From Globodera rostochiensis (lineage: Eukaryota > Nematoda > Chromadorea > Rhabditida > Heteroderidae), in the NCBI GenBank assembly GCA_018350325.1, contig JAEVLN010000002.1:1060162-1124161 (forward strand): a DNA stretch of 64,000 bases, given 5' to 3'. The position numbers were made by a program, and so were the translations under genes. Position 1 is the stretch's first letter; each line of letters begins with the position of its first letter. The notes under the pieces are model-generated. The model saw only the letters and a list, made by a program, of their open reading frames with translations, made no database searches and had not been told where the DNA came from. This document shows positions 37,626 through 50,577 of the stretch, one piece after another.

Positions 37626-40600
37626 CTAACCGAGTTCGGCACACTTATTAAAAATAATTCTTTTTATTCTGCCATTATTTATTTTGATTCAAATAAGTAA
37701 AAAATGGGATAATTGCATTCATTTTTCGCAATTTCAGATAATTCTTTCAAGTATGAAAAAATAAAATAAATTAAAAAGTCTTTTTTAATCAAAAAAGAAA
37801 TTACGGTCATTTAAAAATAAAATTTTAAATAATTGCTGTGTAAATAAAATTGTTAAAATTTCAGTCATTTTTAAAAAAACAATACAACCAAAAATTTAAA
37901 GCCAAAAGGTTATTTATTCAGAGCAATTAAATTGTGTCATCCTCAATCTCGATAAAAACAGATATTCATACTCAAAATAACTTATTTATATGTAACACAA
38001 AATTAAATATAATTTTAAAAAAATTTAATATCGAAAATGTCGTTATAATTGTTGAATATACAAAATATATATTTTACCTAATTATACCAAGAGGCTTAAA
38101 AATTTACTCAAATTAACGATGCCGACTAACTAAACGTTGTTTAAATATCAAATAAAGAAAATATCTATAACTTAATTTTAGATTATTAAAAACATTTTAA
38201 AAATTAATTGCTTTTATACAATAAAAAATTAATAATTTAACACAATTTAAAATAGTTAAATGGTGCGAAAAAATTATTAATTCAGCAAAAAGTGCTTGAT
38301 CAATTGATTAAATCAAAATTTTTTTTCATTTGAAATGTAATTTTTAAAAATGTTTTAATTAACTGTCATATGTTCAGGTAAAAAATCTGTGAGGCAAAAA
38401 ATGAGAGAACATTATTTTTTGTAAATTATATAATTAAATGTAAATTTTTATACAAAAAAAAAAATATTTAAGATTCCAATATTTAAAAAAAGATAAGCCA
38501 ACAATGTCAATAAACAAAAACTTCGCTATTCTGTAAATTTAACCAACGCCACTCCCCCGCCAACTCAATGTCAAAGTCCCGTTCAGAATGAAAAAATATG
38601 CAGACTTTAATATCACGAAAACAATTACATAATTCAAAAATTAATCGCAATTAAAAATACAAAATAAAAATTTGATATTACTCGTAATACGTAATAGGCG
38701 AAGCATGTGTGCTTTTTAGAGCGATAATTTACATCCACTTAAAATGTTAAAAGTTGCATTAAATAACCAAAATTTTTTAATATAGCAAAATAAAAACATT
38801 TTCTATATTAAATGTTAGCTCATGAGCTAAACAAATTGATATCAATTCAAGCAAATATTTTAGAATTAATAAAAACAAAGATGATAATTGACAAATGTAA
38901 TGGTTATCGAAATTGTCCAAAATTTTGATCAAAATTTGAATTATCATATATTCAAACCTTTACATATTAATCGGGAGACAACAACACGTAAGATGCCAAA
39001 GGTCGCGAACCTACATTTATTAAGTAGGTAACCCTTATAAAAAATAAAATCATTCAGCTAGTATAAAAATATAAAACGTCATCTATCAGGTGAGCTACAA
39101 TTTACTAATAAATTAGACCATTATTGAAAAGATAATATATTACATAACAAGTTTATTGATAATAATTTAAAAAATTAAAGTAAGATTGCCAAATTTAAAC
39201 AGAGATGCTATATTTTTAAATTGTGTGGATATGGATGAAAAAAAAACTTTACCAACTGCGAGACGCCGCAAGTACAATGCTAGTCAACCTTGGAACCAAT
39301 TGCAATAAAAAACAAAATATTTTGATGCCGAATTAAGTAAATAAATAATATTTGAAAAGTTGCTAAATTTGTGATATTATCGCTTCCAGTCGGGAAAACA
39401 TCGAGGTCTAATAAAAAATAATTATATAAATTTTTGAATAATGAAAAAAAAATTCATTTAGCTACTAAAAGGGCTGGGAAACGGATATGTGTATATAAAA
39501 AATATGAAAGTAGAACTAAATTAAATTATTTTTAAGTCTAGAAGAGTTAATTAAATGGCAATATTAACAAAAATAGCAAAAAATTGACTAAAAGCAAGTT
39601 AATGGTTAAAAAAAAATTAAAAACCAACCCAAAATTTACGCTATTTGATTATGAAAGACAAATTAAAGAAAATTGATTAAAAATTCGAGCCTTTGACATT
39701 AATATCTAAATATATCGCAGATATTACCTTAAGCTAATAATGGATGATTCTCGGCGTTTTCTTTACATTCCAACGAGCCATAAAAGTTTGTTCATATAAA
39801 AAAAAAATCGATATTCCCTTGCAAAAATCATTATTTTCTTGCTGATCAAAAAAGGAAAAATTTATATTTTTGCTTTCAAATCACAGACATGAATTAGAAC
39901 AATTTAAATATCTCAAAAATATTGTTTAAATTTACAAAAAAAACTACTAATGAATGAATATTTACAGCTTTAATGCAGATAACAAAAAAGGTGCTATGCC
40001 ACAACTAATCTGAATTGACTTAAATAGTCCCGAAGTATTTGATTAACCACAATTTGAACATTCGTTAATATAATTAGTTAAAATAAATAAAAGAAAGGCG
40101 AATTTTAATTTTTTTTATTGATATTTAAAAGCAAAATTTTATTATTAAAGTAATAGGAAAGAGTTATCAAGAGAGGCGTATTTTTTGTTTGTTTAACAAG
40201 TTATATTTTTAAAAACTGAAATATTTAAGAAAATAATGTCTGCACCAAATAAAATAATAAATCCATTTACATTAAATTTATACAACAAAAATATTCGTTA
40301 CACAAACTGGTGAATGAAATAAAATTTGGATGTATCGACCTCATTTATTAACATAGACCCGGAATTTTTTATAAAACTATTATTGAACTTTAATGGAAAT
40401 ATGTATAAATGTTTAATAAAAAATTGCATAAAGGTATAGTCAAAAAATAGATAAATAACACATATAAACAATTAAAAATTGTTATATAAACAAAATAATT
40501 AAACTTCAACGCCCATCTCGCGACGTAAGTAAAATTTATCTTAAATATATTTTATTAAAATAAACTATTAATATATGAATTACAAAGCATTACATCAGCT

Positions 40601-41704
40601 CTGTTTAATAAGGCAAAATTAATATTTTAGCAAAGTGTTTTGTATGTTTTTTTCAAAAAAATAGACAAATTTATTTATAAACTTTGTAAATTTAATTGAA
40701 ATATATTTTTCTTTTAATAGAATGATAATAAAGTAAAAAAGGCAGATGTATTCGATTCAGACAAAAAAAACCCACAAGGCAAAAGAATAATAAAATGACA
40801 AAGAAAAAGACCGAATGAAATTTATTATTCTGCTTATATATTTGTATTGTTAACAAAAATAAATCAAATTATATTAATTAAAAAGGATAAAAATTGTTAA
40901 TGGCCACGACATGCGACTTCAATTACAGGGCATCAAAATGATAGCAAATTAAATAAAACAAATAAAATAAAATATAAATTTCTTATATTAATAAAATTTT
41001 AAGTATTACAAAATTGATAATATTTATAAATGACGCAAGAAGCCAACAACATTTTATCAATCAGAGAACAAACTCAATATTCTGCGGACGGAAACTCATT
41101 TAGCAGGGATTTAATAAATAATCAAAAGTAAATTAATTATAAAAGCATTTTTGCATTGAAGTTCAACCAAGTGCAGCAGGTGAACTCTTAGAAAGGTATG
41201 GAGCTAACTAAAATTATTGGAAAAGCTAAAACACTAATTTTGTTTTTCATTGGTAAATTGAAATAAACTGAGGATAAAGTACGGATCAGACAGAAACCAA
41301 CTATTATAATAATATTGCATAAATAAAATTGTAACAGAAATTTAAAAGATAAATAAAAATAAACTTTTAATCATACAGATTTTTATTCAAATTGCATAAA
41401 TTGAACAATTCACAATAAATAAAAACAGCAAAAATAAACAGTAAAACGAAACATTTTTATTCATAAATGATAAAATGAAATTTTAAAATCGAACGAAGAA
41501 GATTATATTATTTACTATGAAAACATAATCTTACGGCGCAGCAGTAATTCAGATGGAGACCTGGACTTGTAAGTTAAAATATAAATGCAAAAACAAATTA
41601 CAAATTTTCATTAACAGCCTAGGCAAGTTTTTTTTAGTAGAAAGAAGAATATTCAAAAAATTGATTTATTAAAACCAAAATATAAATTATGTACAAACAG
41701 TAAA
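37626..41704. other. AT-rich stretch, nothing identified
   Basis: A-rich DNA. No supported gene, RNA or element, and no partner copy that I found. Confidence 0.5.
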
Positions 41705-42310
41705 AAAACAAGTGACAACAGCTGGATAAAGTCTATAATTAATTTTATAAAATCAATCCGCACCGTTATATTTGAACTTTAGATTAAACAAATATATGCC
41801 AAAATAATTATATATATTCAATAAATAAGCAAGCGCAAATATTCCGTTTCCGAGGGCAAAGAATGAAAATGAAGCGCATCGTATGCGTCAAGCCTCGAAG
41901 AATGTTTATGGCATAGAGGATGTCAAATTCTCCGATTTGTTTCTAAATTTTATTTATATCAGAATAAATATAAAAGTATAAATTCCTAGAATTCCTTAAT
42001 TTAAGTGCTCATGCCGACACATTAACAAAATTTAAGGTTTAATGAATAAATTAATTCTTAATTTAATAAAGCAAACAGAAATTCATAATTTAGCTAACAA
42101 CAAAAAACAAAATAGTTCGTAAATAAAAATACACTTAAAATATGAAATTTTTGGTTTTATGGCATTAATTTAAAGATTAAAAAAAGTAAACAATAGTTTA
42201 AACCGTATTTAATAAGAAATTTTACAACAAATTCGTCATCGCAACATATGTGTCTTTTAACTGTGCAGGTTTCTAGAATATAAAAAAAATTAATCAAAAA
42301 TTAGCTCCAG
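41705..42310 (-). repeat. Module M2, inverted copy of 56,395-57,020
   Basis: CAGCTGGATAAAGTCTATAA here is the complement of a block at about 56,990-57,006. GTGTCTTTTAACTGTGCAGG has its complement near 56,475. ATGGCATTAATTTAAAGATT has its complement near 56,570. The match stops at about 42,310 and resumes with module M1 at 43,040, while the 56-kb copy runs straight on. The intervening 720 bp is therefore an insertion here. Confidence 0.85.
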
Positions 42311-42504
42311 GTTTTAAAAAAAAATGAAAGAAAATAATAATACACTTCTAAATTCAAAACAATTTTAAATAAATAAACATTATAAATTTTTAAAATTAGA
42401 AAAAAATAGTTGTAAATGAACAGATACTTAAAATATGAAAAACGCTGCAAACAATTTCTATGTAAACGATTAAATTAATCAGCATAAATGATTGCAATAA
42501 TAAA

Positions 42505-42975
42505 TATTAAAATTATTTAAAAATAGCTTTATCATAAAATAATTAAAAATTAATAAACTTTAAAAATTAATAATATTCTTCTATCAACATGCAAAGGAAA
42601 TATATATTTATTTAAAGAAAGCATTAATCATTCACCAAAGGTTGAAGGCCATTTCAAAATTGGAAAGTTATTAAACACTTGAAATGCGTAGTCATTAACC
42701 TTCTCAAATTGCCGAATAACCTTCTATCAACTAATTTGTACGAATTCGAAATTTTTTCACAAAATATTATTTATTAAACAATAATAAAAAAAACAAATAA
42801 TAGTTTTACGTACCTTTTATATTTAAAAAAATTATTTTGAAAAAAAAGCATTGTGTGGACAGGACAAGAGCAGCATCCTTCAGAAAGCAGTTCTCAACGC
42901 TACCATTAGGACGGCCTGTAAGAACATTTTTGTTGAAAATTAAACCATTTCAATTTTCAGAATTGGCATGGATCA
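42505..42975 (-). repeat. Module M3, inverted copy of 61,075-61,470
   Basis: GCATTGTGTGGACAGGACAA (about 42,848) and CATTAATCATTCACC (about 42,622) have complements near 61,192 and 61,340. Within it 42,841-42,922 looks exon-like: it ends at a GTAAGA donor, and a TTTTCAG acceptor follows at about 42,960. No frame continues across the junction. Confidence 0.8.
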
Positions 42976-43039
42976 ATGGAGTGAAGCGATCTTGTGATAG
43001 ATCTTCAGGGCAATTCCGAATTTAAAGTTTTTAAAATAT

Positions 43040-43350
43040 AAAACACAAATAGAACATGTATATTTTTACGCTCAATCAATTCAAATAAAATTAATGGAGA
43101 AACATTATTTGTACAAAATAAGTAATGTCTTTGGCAAATATAAGTAACAAATTATACAAGATTTGCAATGAGCTGTGTGCGATCCAAAACTTAATTATTA
43201 AAGTTGTTTTGCATTTTTACCTTTTAAGCCATAGCTGCTAGCTTATTATAAAATGCTATATTGAAATATATAATTTTTAACAAAAAAAGAGACGATCAAA
43301 AGAAAAAGATATAAAAATTTAAAACCCATTTACGAAAAATCAATTTTTCT
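43040..43350 (-). repeat. Module M1, copy 2 (inverted)
   Basis: Reverse-complement copy of 30,790-31,340 and 56,050-56,370. Best anchor is CCTTTTAAGCCATAGCTGCT, complementary to sequence at about 31,005-31,020. Confidence 0.8.
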
Positions 43351-43799
43351 TATAAGATACAATATATTTTATAGAAAAACAATTTCAAAGATGCATCGAG
43401 TTATAATTCATTTGGCGTTGAAAACAAATTATCGACCCACCACTCTGCTTAGCCATCGTTACTTTGCTATCAATTCAATAATTAAAAGATTTTCTCTAAA
43501 AAAAATTGATATAATTACATAAAATGCATACAAACAAATATATTAACGGAATGGGAAGTACGATAGTATTAAATTGCGTTTGATGTGTACAAAAGGCACC
43601 AAAGCATGTCATTGGAAATGTTGGCTCAGCCAAGACATGACTCTGAAATAATATATGATATCAAAAACATTTATCACATAACTAAAAAATATTATAAGAA
43701 AATTAAAATTGTACACTATAAATTGATAAAATTAACCAAAGACTGAGACAATAAGTAAACAATATTTTATAATTAATATAGATAGAAATAATCAATCGA
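43351..43799. other. AT-rich stretch, nothing identified
   Basis: No supported feature. Confidence 0.4.
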
Positions 43800-43985
43800 G
43801 ACCGACCTGGACCTGGATCCAGGCCTGGATTTTTCATGGATCCATAGTCCAGGCCCAGTGGAGCCTCCAAAACCCTGTATTTTCCTGGACCTGGATTTTT
43901 CCTGGATTTTTGTTCAAGAAATCAAGTCCAGGCACCTTCCTAAAATCCAGGTCCAGGCTCCAGGTCCAGGCATAAAAAACCTGGA
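43800..43985. repeat. CCTGGATC / TCCAGGTCC repeat cluster
   Basis: Dense, partly palindromic array of CCTGGATTTTT, GGATCCAGGCCTGGA and TCCAGGTCCAGG words, much richer in GC than its surroundings. It is the same family as the repeat in lis-1 intron 7 (5408-5505). Confidence 0.8.
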
Positions 43986-44890
43986 TTTCCTTGATTAAAA
44001 ATGCACCTAAAGATGGTGTTTCTGAGCAACAAACGCAGGAATTTTGGTGAATTTTACCCGCAAATTTGAAATTTTAGTAACAGATGGCCATGTTTTTAAA
44101 TATTTATAAGTTTATTATGAATTTTAATGGCAAATCTCTTACAAAAAAACAGAAACTTGTAACAAAAATAAATAATTAAATTGAGAAAGTTAAATTTTTG
44201 GCAGTCTTTTCACTTGACAAGACCATATTCATTATTTATAGCATTTCTTTTAAATGTATTTTTTGGTGCGGAACATGCCTTGTTCGAAAAAACTCCTGAT
44301 GGAAAAAACAATTTGCTTGGTTACCTCGGACTAAAAGTATCATTTATAGTAATTTTGTCTCCTTGCAGGATTTTTAATTCAACTAAAACTTTTTGTTTGG
44401 TAATATTTTATTCATGGTAGTGAGGAATGAATCGACTTTTTTATTTGAATAAAAGATTTAAATGATTATTAGCGGATGTGGCTAACGTAAATTGCCTTCC
44501 GTTTGTTTTTTCTTATTTATTTAAAACAATTAATTTCAATCATCACCAATCGCTTGACATTTATTAGTAAAATAGTTATTTAAAAATAAATTAATAAATT
44601 TCTTATTTATGGTATTTGCTCAATTTTTCTCAGCTTAATTGTAAGTAAAAATTTGTAGAAATTTACAATAGAATTTATATTATTTATATTAATTTGTTAT
44701 TTTGTCTTATCACTTTTTGGGTTAATGAATGGGTTAACATTCTCCACTTAGAATCGGCTCTCTTGGTGCGAGTCGCTTCAGACGTGATTGGCTTAAATGT
44801 TTGATATGCTTTTCGTACACTACACAAATTCCATTGAGGGTACAGTACACTCAAAAAAGAGTGTTCTTCCTTTTTTTCGGCTTTTTTATG
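43986..44890. other. AT-rich stretch, nothing identified
   Basis: A 79-codon open frame (44,181-44,420, plus) has no family resemblance and no splice context. Low-confidence chance frame. Confidence 0.4.
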
Positions 44891-44892
44891 TA

Positions 44893-44982
44893 GGGTTGGT
44901 CCCCCGACCCCTCGGGGTGGGAAAAGTCGGGATTTTCGTCCCCGACTAAAAAAAGTCGTGGTTCGCGGACGGGGACCAACCC
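44893..44982. mobile_element. 90-bp MITE with TA target duplication
   Basis: Terminal inverted repeats GGGTTGGTCCCC (44,893-44,904) and GGGGACCAACCC (44,971-44,982) are exact complements, and each is flanked by TA. Internal CCCGACC, GTCGGGA and CCCGACT words are also complementary. TA flanks fit the Tc1/mariner class; at this size the family cannot be fixed. Confidence 0.75.
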
Positions 44983-45012
44983 TATTTGTTATGTTTTCCA
45001 TTTTTGATCTTG

Positions 45013-45108
45013 CCCCATTTGTTGACGTCGTTGGCGCAATTCGTGCCACAATTGTTGTCGTCGTTGGCGTAAGTCGTGCCCCAATTGTTGTCTTCGTCGT
45101 CGGCATAG
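45013..45108. repeat. 33-bp minisatellite, three units
   Basis: Units starting near 45,013, 45,046 and 45,079 share AATTGTTGTCGTCGTTGGCG and TCGTGCCCC. Open frames over this stretch (minus strand, rich in Arg/Gln or Thr) follow from the repeat and are not called as genes. Confidence 0.8.
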
Positions 45109-45412
45109 TGGTTTGAACTCTAATCTCGCCAAGAATAATCTGGCACGTGCAGTCCAAGTGCCACCCTTTTCTTCAGCCAATTTTTGCTCCGTATTTTGGG
45201 CACATTTACGTTTATCCAGACTGTCAGTGCAGCTAACGTATACGATGTTTTGTTTAAATGTGCTTTTTGCTTGTTTAACTCGCTAAGTATCAGGGATGTA
45301 AATCGCGCCGCTAAAAAAACGATCGGCGATATGCGATAAGCAATATAGAATTTTTAATGCAATAGCGATATACGATTGGCACGATATGCCCAAAAAAGGC
45401 GATAAATGCGTG

Positions 45413-45580
45413 GGGTCGGGATAGGGGAGGACCCAATTGTCGGGGTTGGGATCGGGGAGGACCCAATTTTCAGGGTCGGGATAGGGGAGGACCCAATTGT
45501 CGGGGTTGGGATCGGGGAGGACACAAATGTCGGGGTCGGGATCGGGGAGGACCCAATTGTCGGGGTCGGGGCTCAACCCT
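45413..45580. repeat. ~32-bp GC-rich minisatellite, five units
   Basis: Units of GTCGGGGTCGGGATCGGGGA plus GGACCCAATT, alternating between ATAGGGG and ATCGGGG variants in a two-unit pattern. The array ends with GGGGCTCAACCCTA, which resembles the terminus of the 90-bp MITE at 44,893. It may have grown from a related element. The minus-strand frame of Pro-Asp-Pro repeats is an artefact of the array. Confidence 0.9.
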
Positions 45581-45892
45581 AATTTAAATATACCGTTGCT
45601 CTGAGGCTGCAAACAATTGAAGAAGAAGTAGAACGCGTTTCATTTTAAAAATATTACTAATATTTAATCTGAATAACTTCAATTTATATTTCAAACATTC
45701 TTACGATCGTGTTTCAAAAGGACTTCTATATAAAAATAGCATTAAAAACAAATTTAGATTAAAATGAATTGAATAACAATTAGATTACTATCGACATATG
45801 CCGTTTAATTGAATTTGTAAATATTTTTTGCATTTTCCCACGATGAAATAATCACAATATATAGCACATTCCAATGATTAGTCATTAACATT

Positions 45893-46162
45893 GTTAAATG
45901 AATTTCCTTTTTTAAATCCAGCTTTTGTTAGACATCATTTGATCTGATTATCAAACACTTCTCGTAATAGAAAACAAACAAATAATTGGGCAGAAACAAA
46001 AATCAAAATTGGACAATATTTAAATGAAAATTTATTTGTACAAAAAATAGTATAATAAAATCCTATTTGTATTTGTTGTTGAACTAATAAACCCTAACAT
46101 TTAAAACTTTTAAAAATCACTCAAAAACGCTCACAATAAAAAACGCATACCAAAATATATAA
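45893..46162 (-). repeat. Inverted copy of 15,862-16,128
   Basis: See the partner. It contains AATAATTGGGCAGAAAC and AACCCTAACATTTAAAA as complements of the 16-kb copy. The preceding stretch 45,581-45,892 has no identified feature. Confidence 0.75.
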
Positions 46163-47814
46163 AATATGCTTATTTTTATAAATCTTAACCATTTAAAATG
46201 TTATGCTTCAAATGAATATGGGCAATCAAGCCAAAAACCGTTGGAGACCGCACAAAATTTACGATATGCAAAGCCACTTTTTGGAAGATAAATTTAAAGT
46301 GCAAATTAAAACAATACCCGATTCTTCAAGTTTTAAAAAAACAATAAAAAGTTTTGAGTTCGCACATATTGATATTTACCTAAATTAAAAATATAATAAA
46401 AATCAATAATAAGTATTAAATACTTTATGCCAATCACCTATCCGATATATTTTGATTTATAAGCAACAATTTTTTTATAAAATAAATTCTTTTATACTTT
46501 TTCATTCAACCTTATGGACAATTTCATTTATAATTAACAAATTTCTAATTGAATCAAGTAAACAAGTTCAATTTATAAACAAAAAAGCAAAGCATATTTG
46601 TTCTTTTTACCGATTAATAGAAAATTTATGAAAATTTACCAAATAAATCTATTGATTTATGTATAATGAAAATATTTGATAAAAACTAATGATTGGTTTA
46701 AAACTTAAAAGCTTTTAAATAATTTAAGTCTATGAGTAAAAAAAAATACATATTTATAAATATGTAGTATTTTCAATTAATATATTCAACAAAAATTTTA
46801 TAGGTTTATAAAAATAAAAAATTATTGAATAAAAAAAACTTATTAATAAATAAAGGAAAAATTATCTTTGATATAACAAAATTATACTTAAGAATAACTA
46901 CGAGATGAGATAAAATTACCCCTTCTTTACATAAAACCATGAAGCTTATGTGGCAAAATTATAATTTTTTAACTATTTAAAATTAAAAATTGAGAATTGT
47001 TTCCTTGGAATAAAGTAAAAGTATTATACCTACTAGTTATCAAAAATTTTTAGATTAAACAACGATGCGACAAAGATTGGACTGGACTTTATATGGGATT
47101 TTTGCGAAATACAAGGCCTTTGACAAGATCTTAACTACAAAACAAATATAAAAAACTTTTAATAAATTCAAAAAAAAAATTATTAAAATGATTAAATTAC
47201 GTTTATTATTATAATAAAATTATTATGTAAATCTTAAAAATATTTGCTTTCTTCTTTTTTCATAATAAAGAAAATTGTAAAATTATTTTGTAACCAACAC
47301 TTTTGTTTTCAATCAAGCAATTATCAAAGCTGCCCACCTGAAAACGATATCGCTCGAAATCAGCTGCACCAATTTAAGTTTAAAAAAATAAACACATTTA
47401 AATTTATATATTTAAAAATTACAATCGTTTAAATTAACGGAACAAAACTGTTTATCACACTTAATAATTAGTTTTAAAGATTAACACATAAGGGGTTTCT
47501 TTAAAATAATCGTTTTTAAATAGCAATTTAACATAAACAAATTATAATTATAGCGAACGAAAAATAAAATCCCCAATTTTCCGCGTTGAGATGTGTAACT
47601 TCCAGTGCGCACAATTTTTGCACCCGTCTTCAGACCAACTGGTACCGTTAAAGGGCCTTCAACAATTATTGTGCAAGCCAACAATTACTTCGCAAAATTT
47701 TGAAAACCAGCGGTTCAGGAATAAATCAAATTAATCCAAATTAAAAAGTATCTTAGAAAGAAAATATACAACTCAACTCACCGCTTTAGCAAGACAAGAA
47801 ATAATCATCAACGA
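46163..47814. other. AT-rich stretch with one GC-richer island
   Basis: No supported gene. An island at 47,575-47,700 (minus) is open in two frames: one reads VEGPLTVPVGLKTGAKIVRT, another NGTSWSEDGCKNCAHWK. Neither continues into flanking sequence, so no product is called. Confidence 0.4.
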
Positions 47815-48238
47815 ATCAAAACAAATAAATAATAATATCAAAAACATTAAAAAACAAAGTTCAAAGAAAAAGAACCTTTAAATATGATGTAAGAAAAATT
47901 AAAATTTAAAGATTAAAAAAATCTTCCATGATAATTTTTTAAGCAAATCTCTTAAATAGATTTTTTAAATGCTGAAAATGAATAAACGCTAAAATAAAAA
48001 TGATATTATTTATACTCTCAATTCAAGAGCACAGCACCCATGAGGCCGGCCACGTTTTCGGGCTATGGCTCATTAAACCTGCCCGTTTCATCAATACAAT
48101 GATCTTTTATTGAAAAATCTTTTTATAACAGATAATAAAAAATTTAATTATTCATTAAAGTTATTAATGCATAAATAATAACATAATTACGCATTAACAA
48201 TTCCTGACCCAATTCGGAAAACTTCAATTAATATTCAT
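47815..48238 (-). repeat. Third copy of the 14.09-14.53 kb segment
   Basis: Same orientation as 53,690-54,090 and inverted to 14,090-14,530. It shares CTCTCAATTCAAGAGCACAG and AACAATTCCTGACCCAATTC. The palindrome-like CTCTCAATTCAAGAG-type block is kept in all three copies. Confidence 0.85.
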
Positions 48239-50235
48239 AAAAAATATGATAATATTGTTGTTTAAAAAACATTTAAATAATATTAAAATTTGAGCAAATA
48301 TTAAAAGAAATATAGAATCTTAATCCATAATAAGCAATGCAGCAACTGTAAACGTCGTTGGGAATATGTCGATTTAATGGGAAGATTTTAGCATTTAATC
48401 TAATAATTTTATTTTTATGAGTATTTATAAATTCTCCGTTAAATTTTCGTGAATATTTTTTTTCTTGGGGTTTTTTTGCGTTTTATCCTTTGGGTAAGTG
48501 GTCTGCATCTCAAACCCAAAGCAGAACTTGGCAAAATTATGGCATTTGCCATAAAAACAGGGCATTTTAAGCTCCCTGGTACTGACTGGGATCCTCGGGT
48601 GGAGATGGAAAAAATCCACTTTTAGGGGTGCATCTTTGCTTTACTGGGTACCTTTTTTAAAAATCTAAAATTTTTGCAAACACCTATTACCTTTGAAATA
48701 GTGGTGCGTGCTTAGCTTGCGATTTCTTACATCCTGAATTTGGTATTTCATGACATACATCAAGAAAAAAATTACCTAAATTTTCAAATCATATTTTATA
48801 AGTATATACTAGGGCGTCTCATAATTAAGTTACCATTTTGACTTCTTGATAAAAAAAAGTCATTAAAAAGTGGTTGAAGCGCCCAAATTCTTTTTATATG
48901 CAATTCCCCTATATGAATAGAACATTTTGATAGGTAAACGGTCTCGGTAGCTTTTCATACGGTGAGATAAAAATTCCCGAACCGTTTTGGTCGCCAAAAC
49001 TGATTTTCCGGTTTTAAACCGGGTAGTCGAATACAAAAACCGCCTGGGGTTTGTTAATTTATAGAAATTTGCTATTTAATCAGTTTCTTAATAAAATCGA
49101 TAAAGCTATTAAAATCTTTAAAATATACAGGCTATTTAAATTAATTGAAATTTGTTTTTTATTTAAATACGCATGTGGAAAACCGCATAAATTACACTTT
49201 CTAATAAAAAGAGTCGATGATGAAGGATTATTAGACATTTTGTGGACAATAAAATTACTTACGGAAATTTAATCTTTTATAACAATGAATGTCTTTTTGC
49301 ATTCTATCCAAGGCACATTAGATTAATGGCTATAAATTTAAATATAAAGTATCTCCTAAAATAGAGTCCCCTGATAGAGAGGAACTTTTTAAATCGTATT
49401 TTTGGTTCAAAATACAGAAAACAAAATCCTCACTGATTAATAAACCTACTTATTTTTCCAATACAAAACATAAAAAACATATAAATTAAAATATACCTAG
49501 CAATTCGGTCATTAATTTTTACTAAAAATATCTAACCACAAAATTGGTAAGATATAAATACAATAAAAAGGACGCAATAATCATCCACTATCGAATAGTA
49601 CTGAATTTGATTAAAAATGGATCACTTTATAATAGATATAAAAAAGTGCCCTGAAGCATTACTAATAATTATACAACAACTAACAATAAAATTTATATAA
49701 AATCCAATAAATTATGAAAGTTAAAAAAACTATACAATTACTTAAAAGAACACAAGAGAATTCAGTCTTTCTGGACATGAAGTTATTATTTAATTAAATT
49801 TATTTAAAAGAAAACTATTACAAATCTCAATAAATTGTATCCAATGTCATATTAAAAAAATAGAAAAAATGCAAATTAAAGACCAGATTCATCAAGAGCT
49901 TTTATGGTAAATTCACAGGGATCTATTGGTCCTATACTTTAAAGTTGTGAGCGGCGCATTTTTGAGATAATGAGCAACAAAAATTAAGGAATCTACCATA
50001 GAAGAATGATTTATTATTTTTATTATTTGTTGCCAATTTTAAAATAAATAAATTTTTACAACAACTTAAACTACGAATTACACATTTAATATTTAAAAAT
50101 AAGAAATAAGTCTTGGAATTTTGTTCCAATTGTTCAGAGTGGAATCAACTGTCGTCAAATATATAGAAATAGAATTGAATCAAAAATGAAAAAATCTAAT
50201 TGATCGGGGGACAAAGCAGCAAAGGTTTGTTAGCC
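48239..50235. other. AT-rich stretch, no gene supported
   Basis: 48,345-48,425 is the inverted partner of 16,400-16,500. At 48,811-48,841, TAGGGCGTCTCATAATTAAG looks like the end of a mariner-type element, but I found no matching second end. The 73-codon frame at 49,051-49,272 matches nothing I know. Confidence 0.45.
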
Positions 50236-50577
50236 CAAAAATTATTATTATTGTAACATAAACAATAAAAATTTCATAATGCTTTTTATTAACATAAAAT
50301 GTAAAATGCCGCATTTTAAATAAATTTTGTCATGAATAACGTCAAATTTATTTTGAAATTAATGGACGTGTTTCAAGCACCTCTTTTATTTGGTTAACTT
50401 CGCGCAAAACTAACACCGCCAAAGCTGACGAGCGATTACCGGAAATGCTTCTGATCTCTTAAAAGAAGCGACCATTACCCACAAAGACAGACATGAATGT
50501 TATTATTTTGATGATAACAACCAAATATAATAAAATAAATCAATAAACATTTGAACTCAAAAATACTTATCAAACAA
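50236..50577 (-). repeat. Right arm, inner part (pairs with 15,315-15,632)
   Basis: Reverse-complement copy of the left arm's inner part, ending exactly at the CTAG terminus of the Helitron-like element. Relative to the left arm it has an extra ~40 bp near 50,440-50,485. Confidence 0.85.

Noticed and set aside
37356..37700. Four overlapping open frames on both strands near 37.5 kb
   Set aside because: All derive from the 15-18-bp GC-rich repeat (CAPTFAP-type and GGRKCG-type translations).
44684..45180. 157- and 63-codon frames rich in Thr or Arg/Gln (minus strand)
   Set aside because: They span a MITE and a 33-bp minisatellite in different frames; no start context or homology supports them.
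45283..45612. Minus-strand protein of Pro-Asp-Pro repeats
   Set aside because: It is the translation of the 32-bp minisatellite; tandem GC repeats in AT-rich DNA produce such frames automatically.
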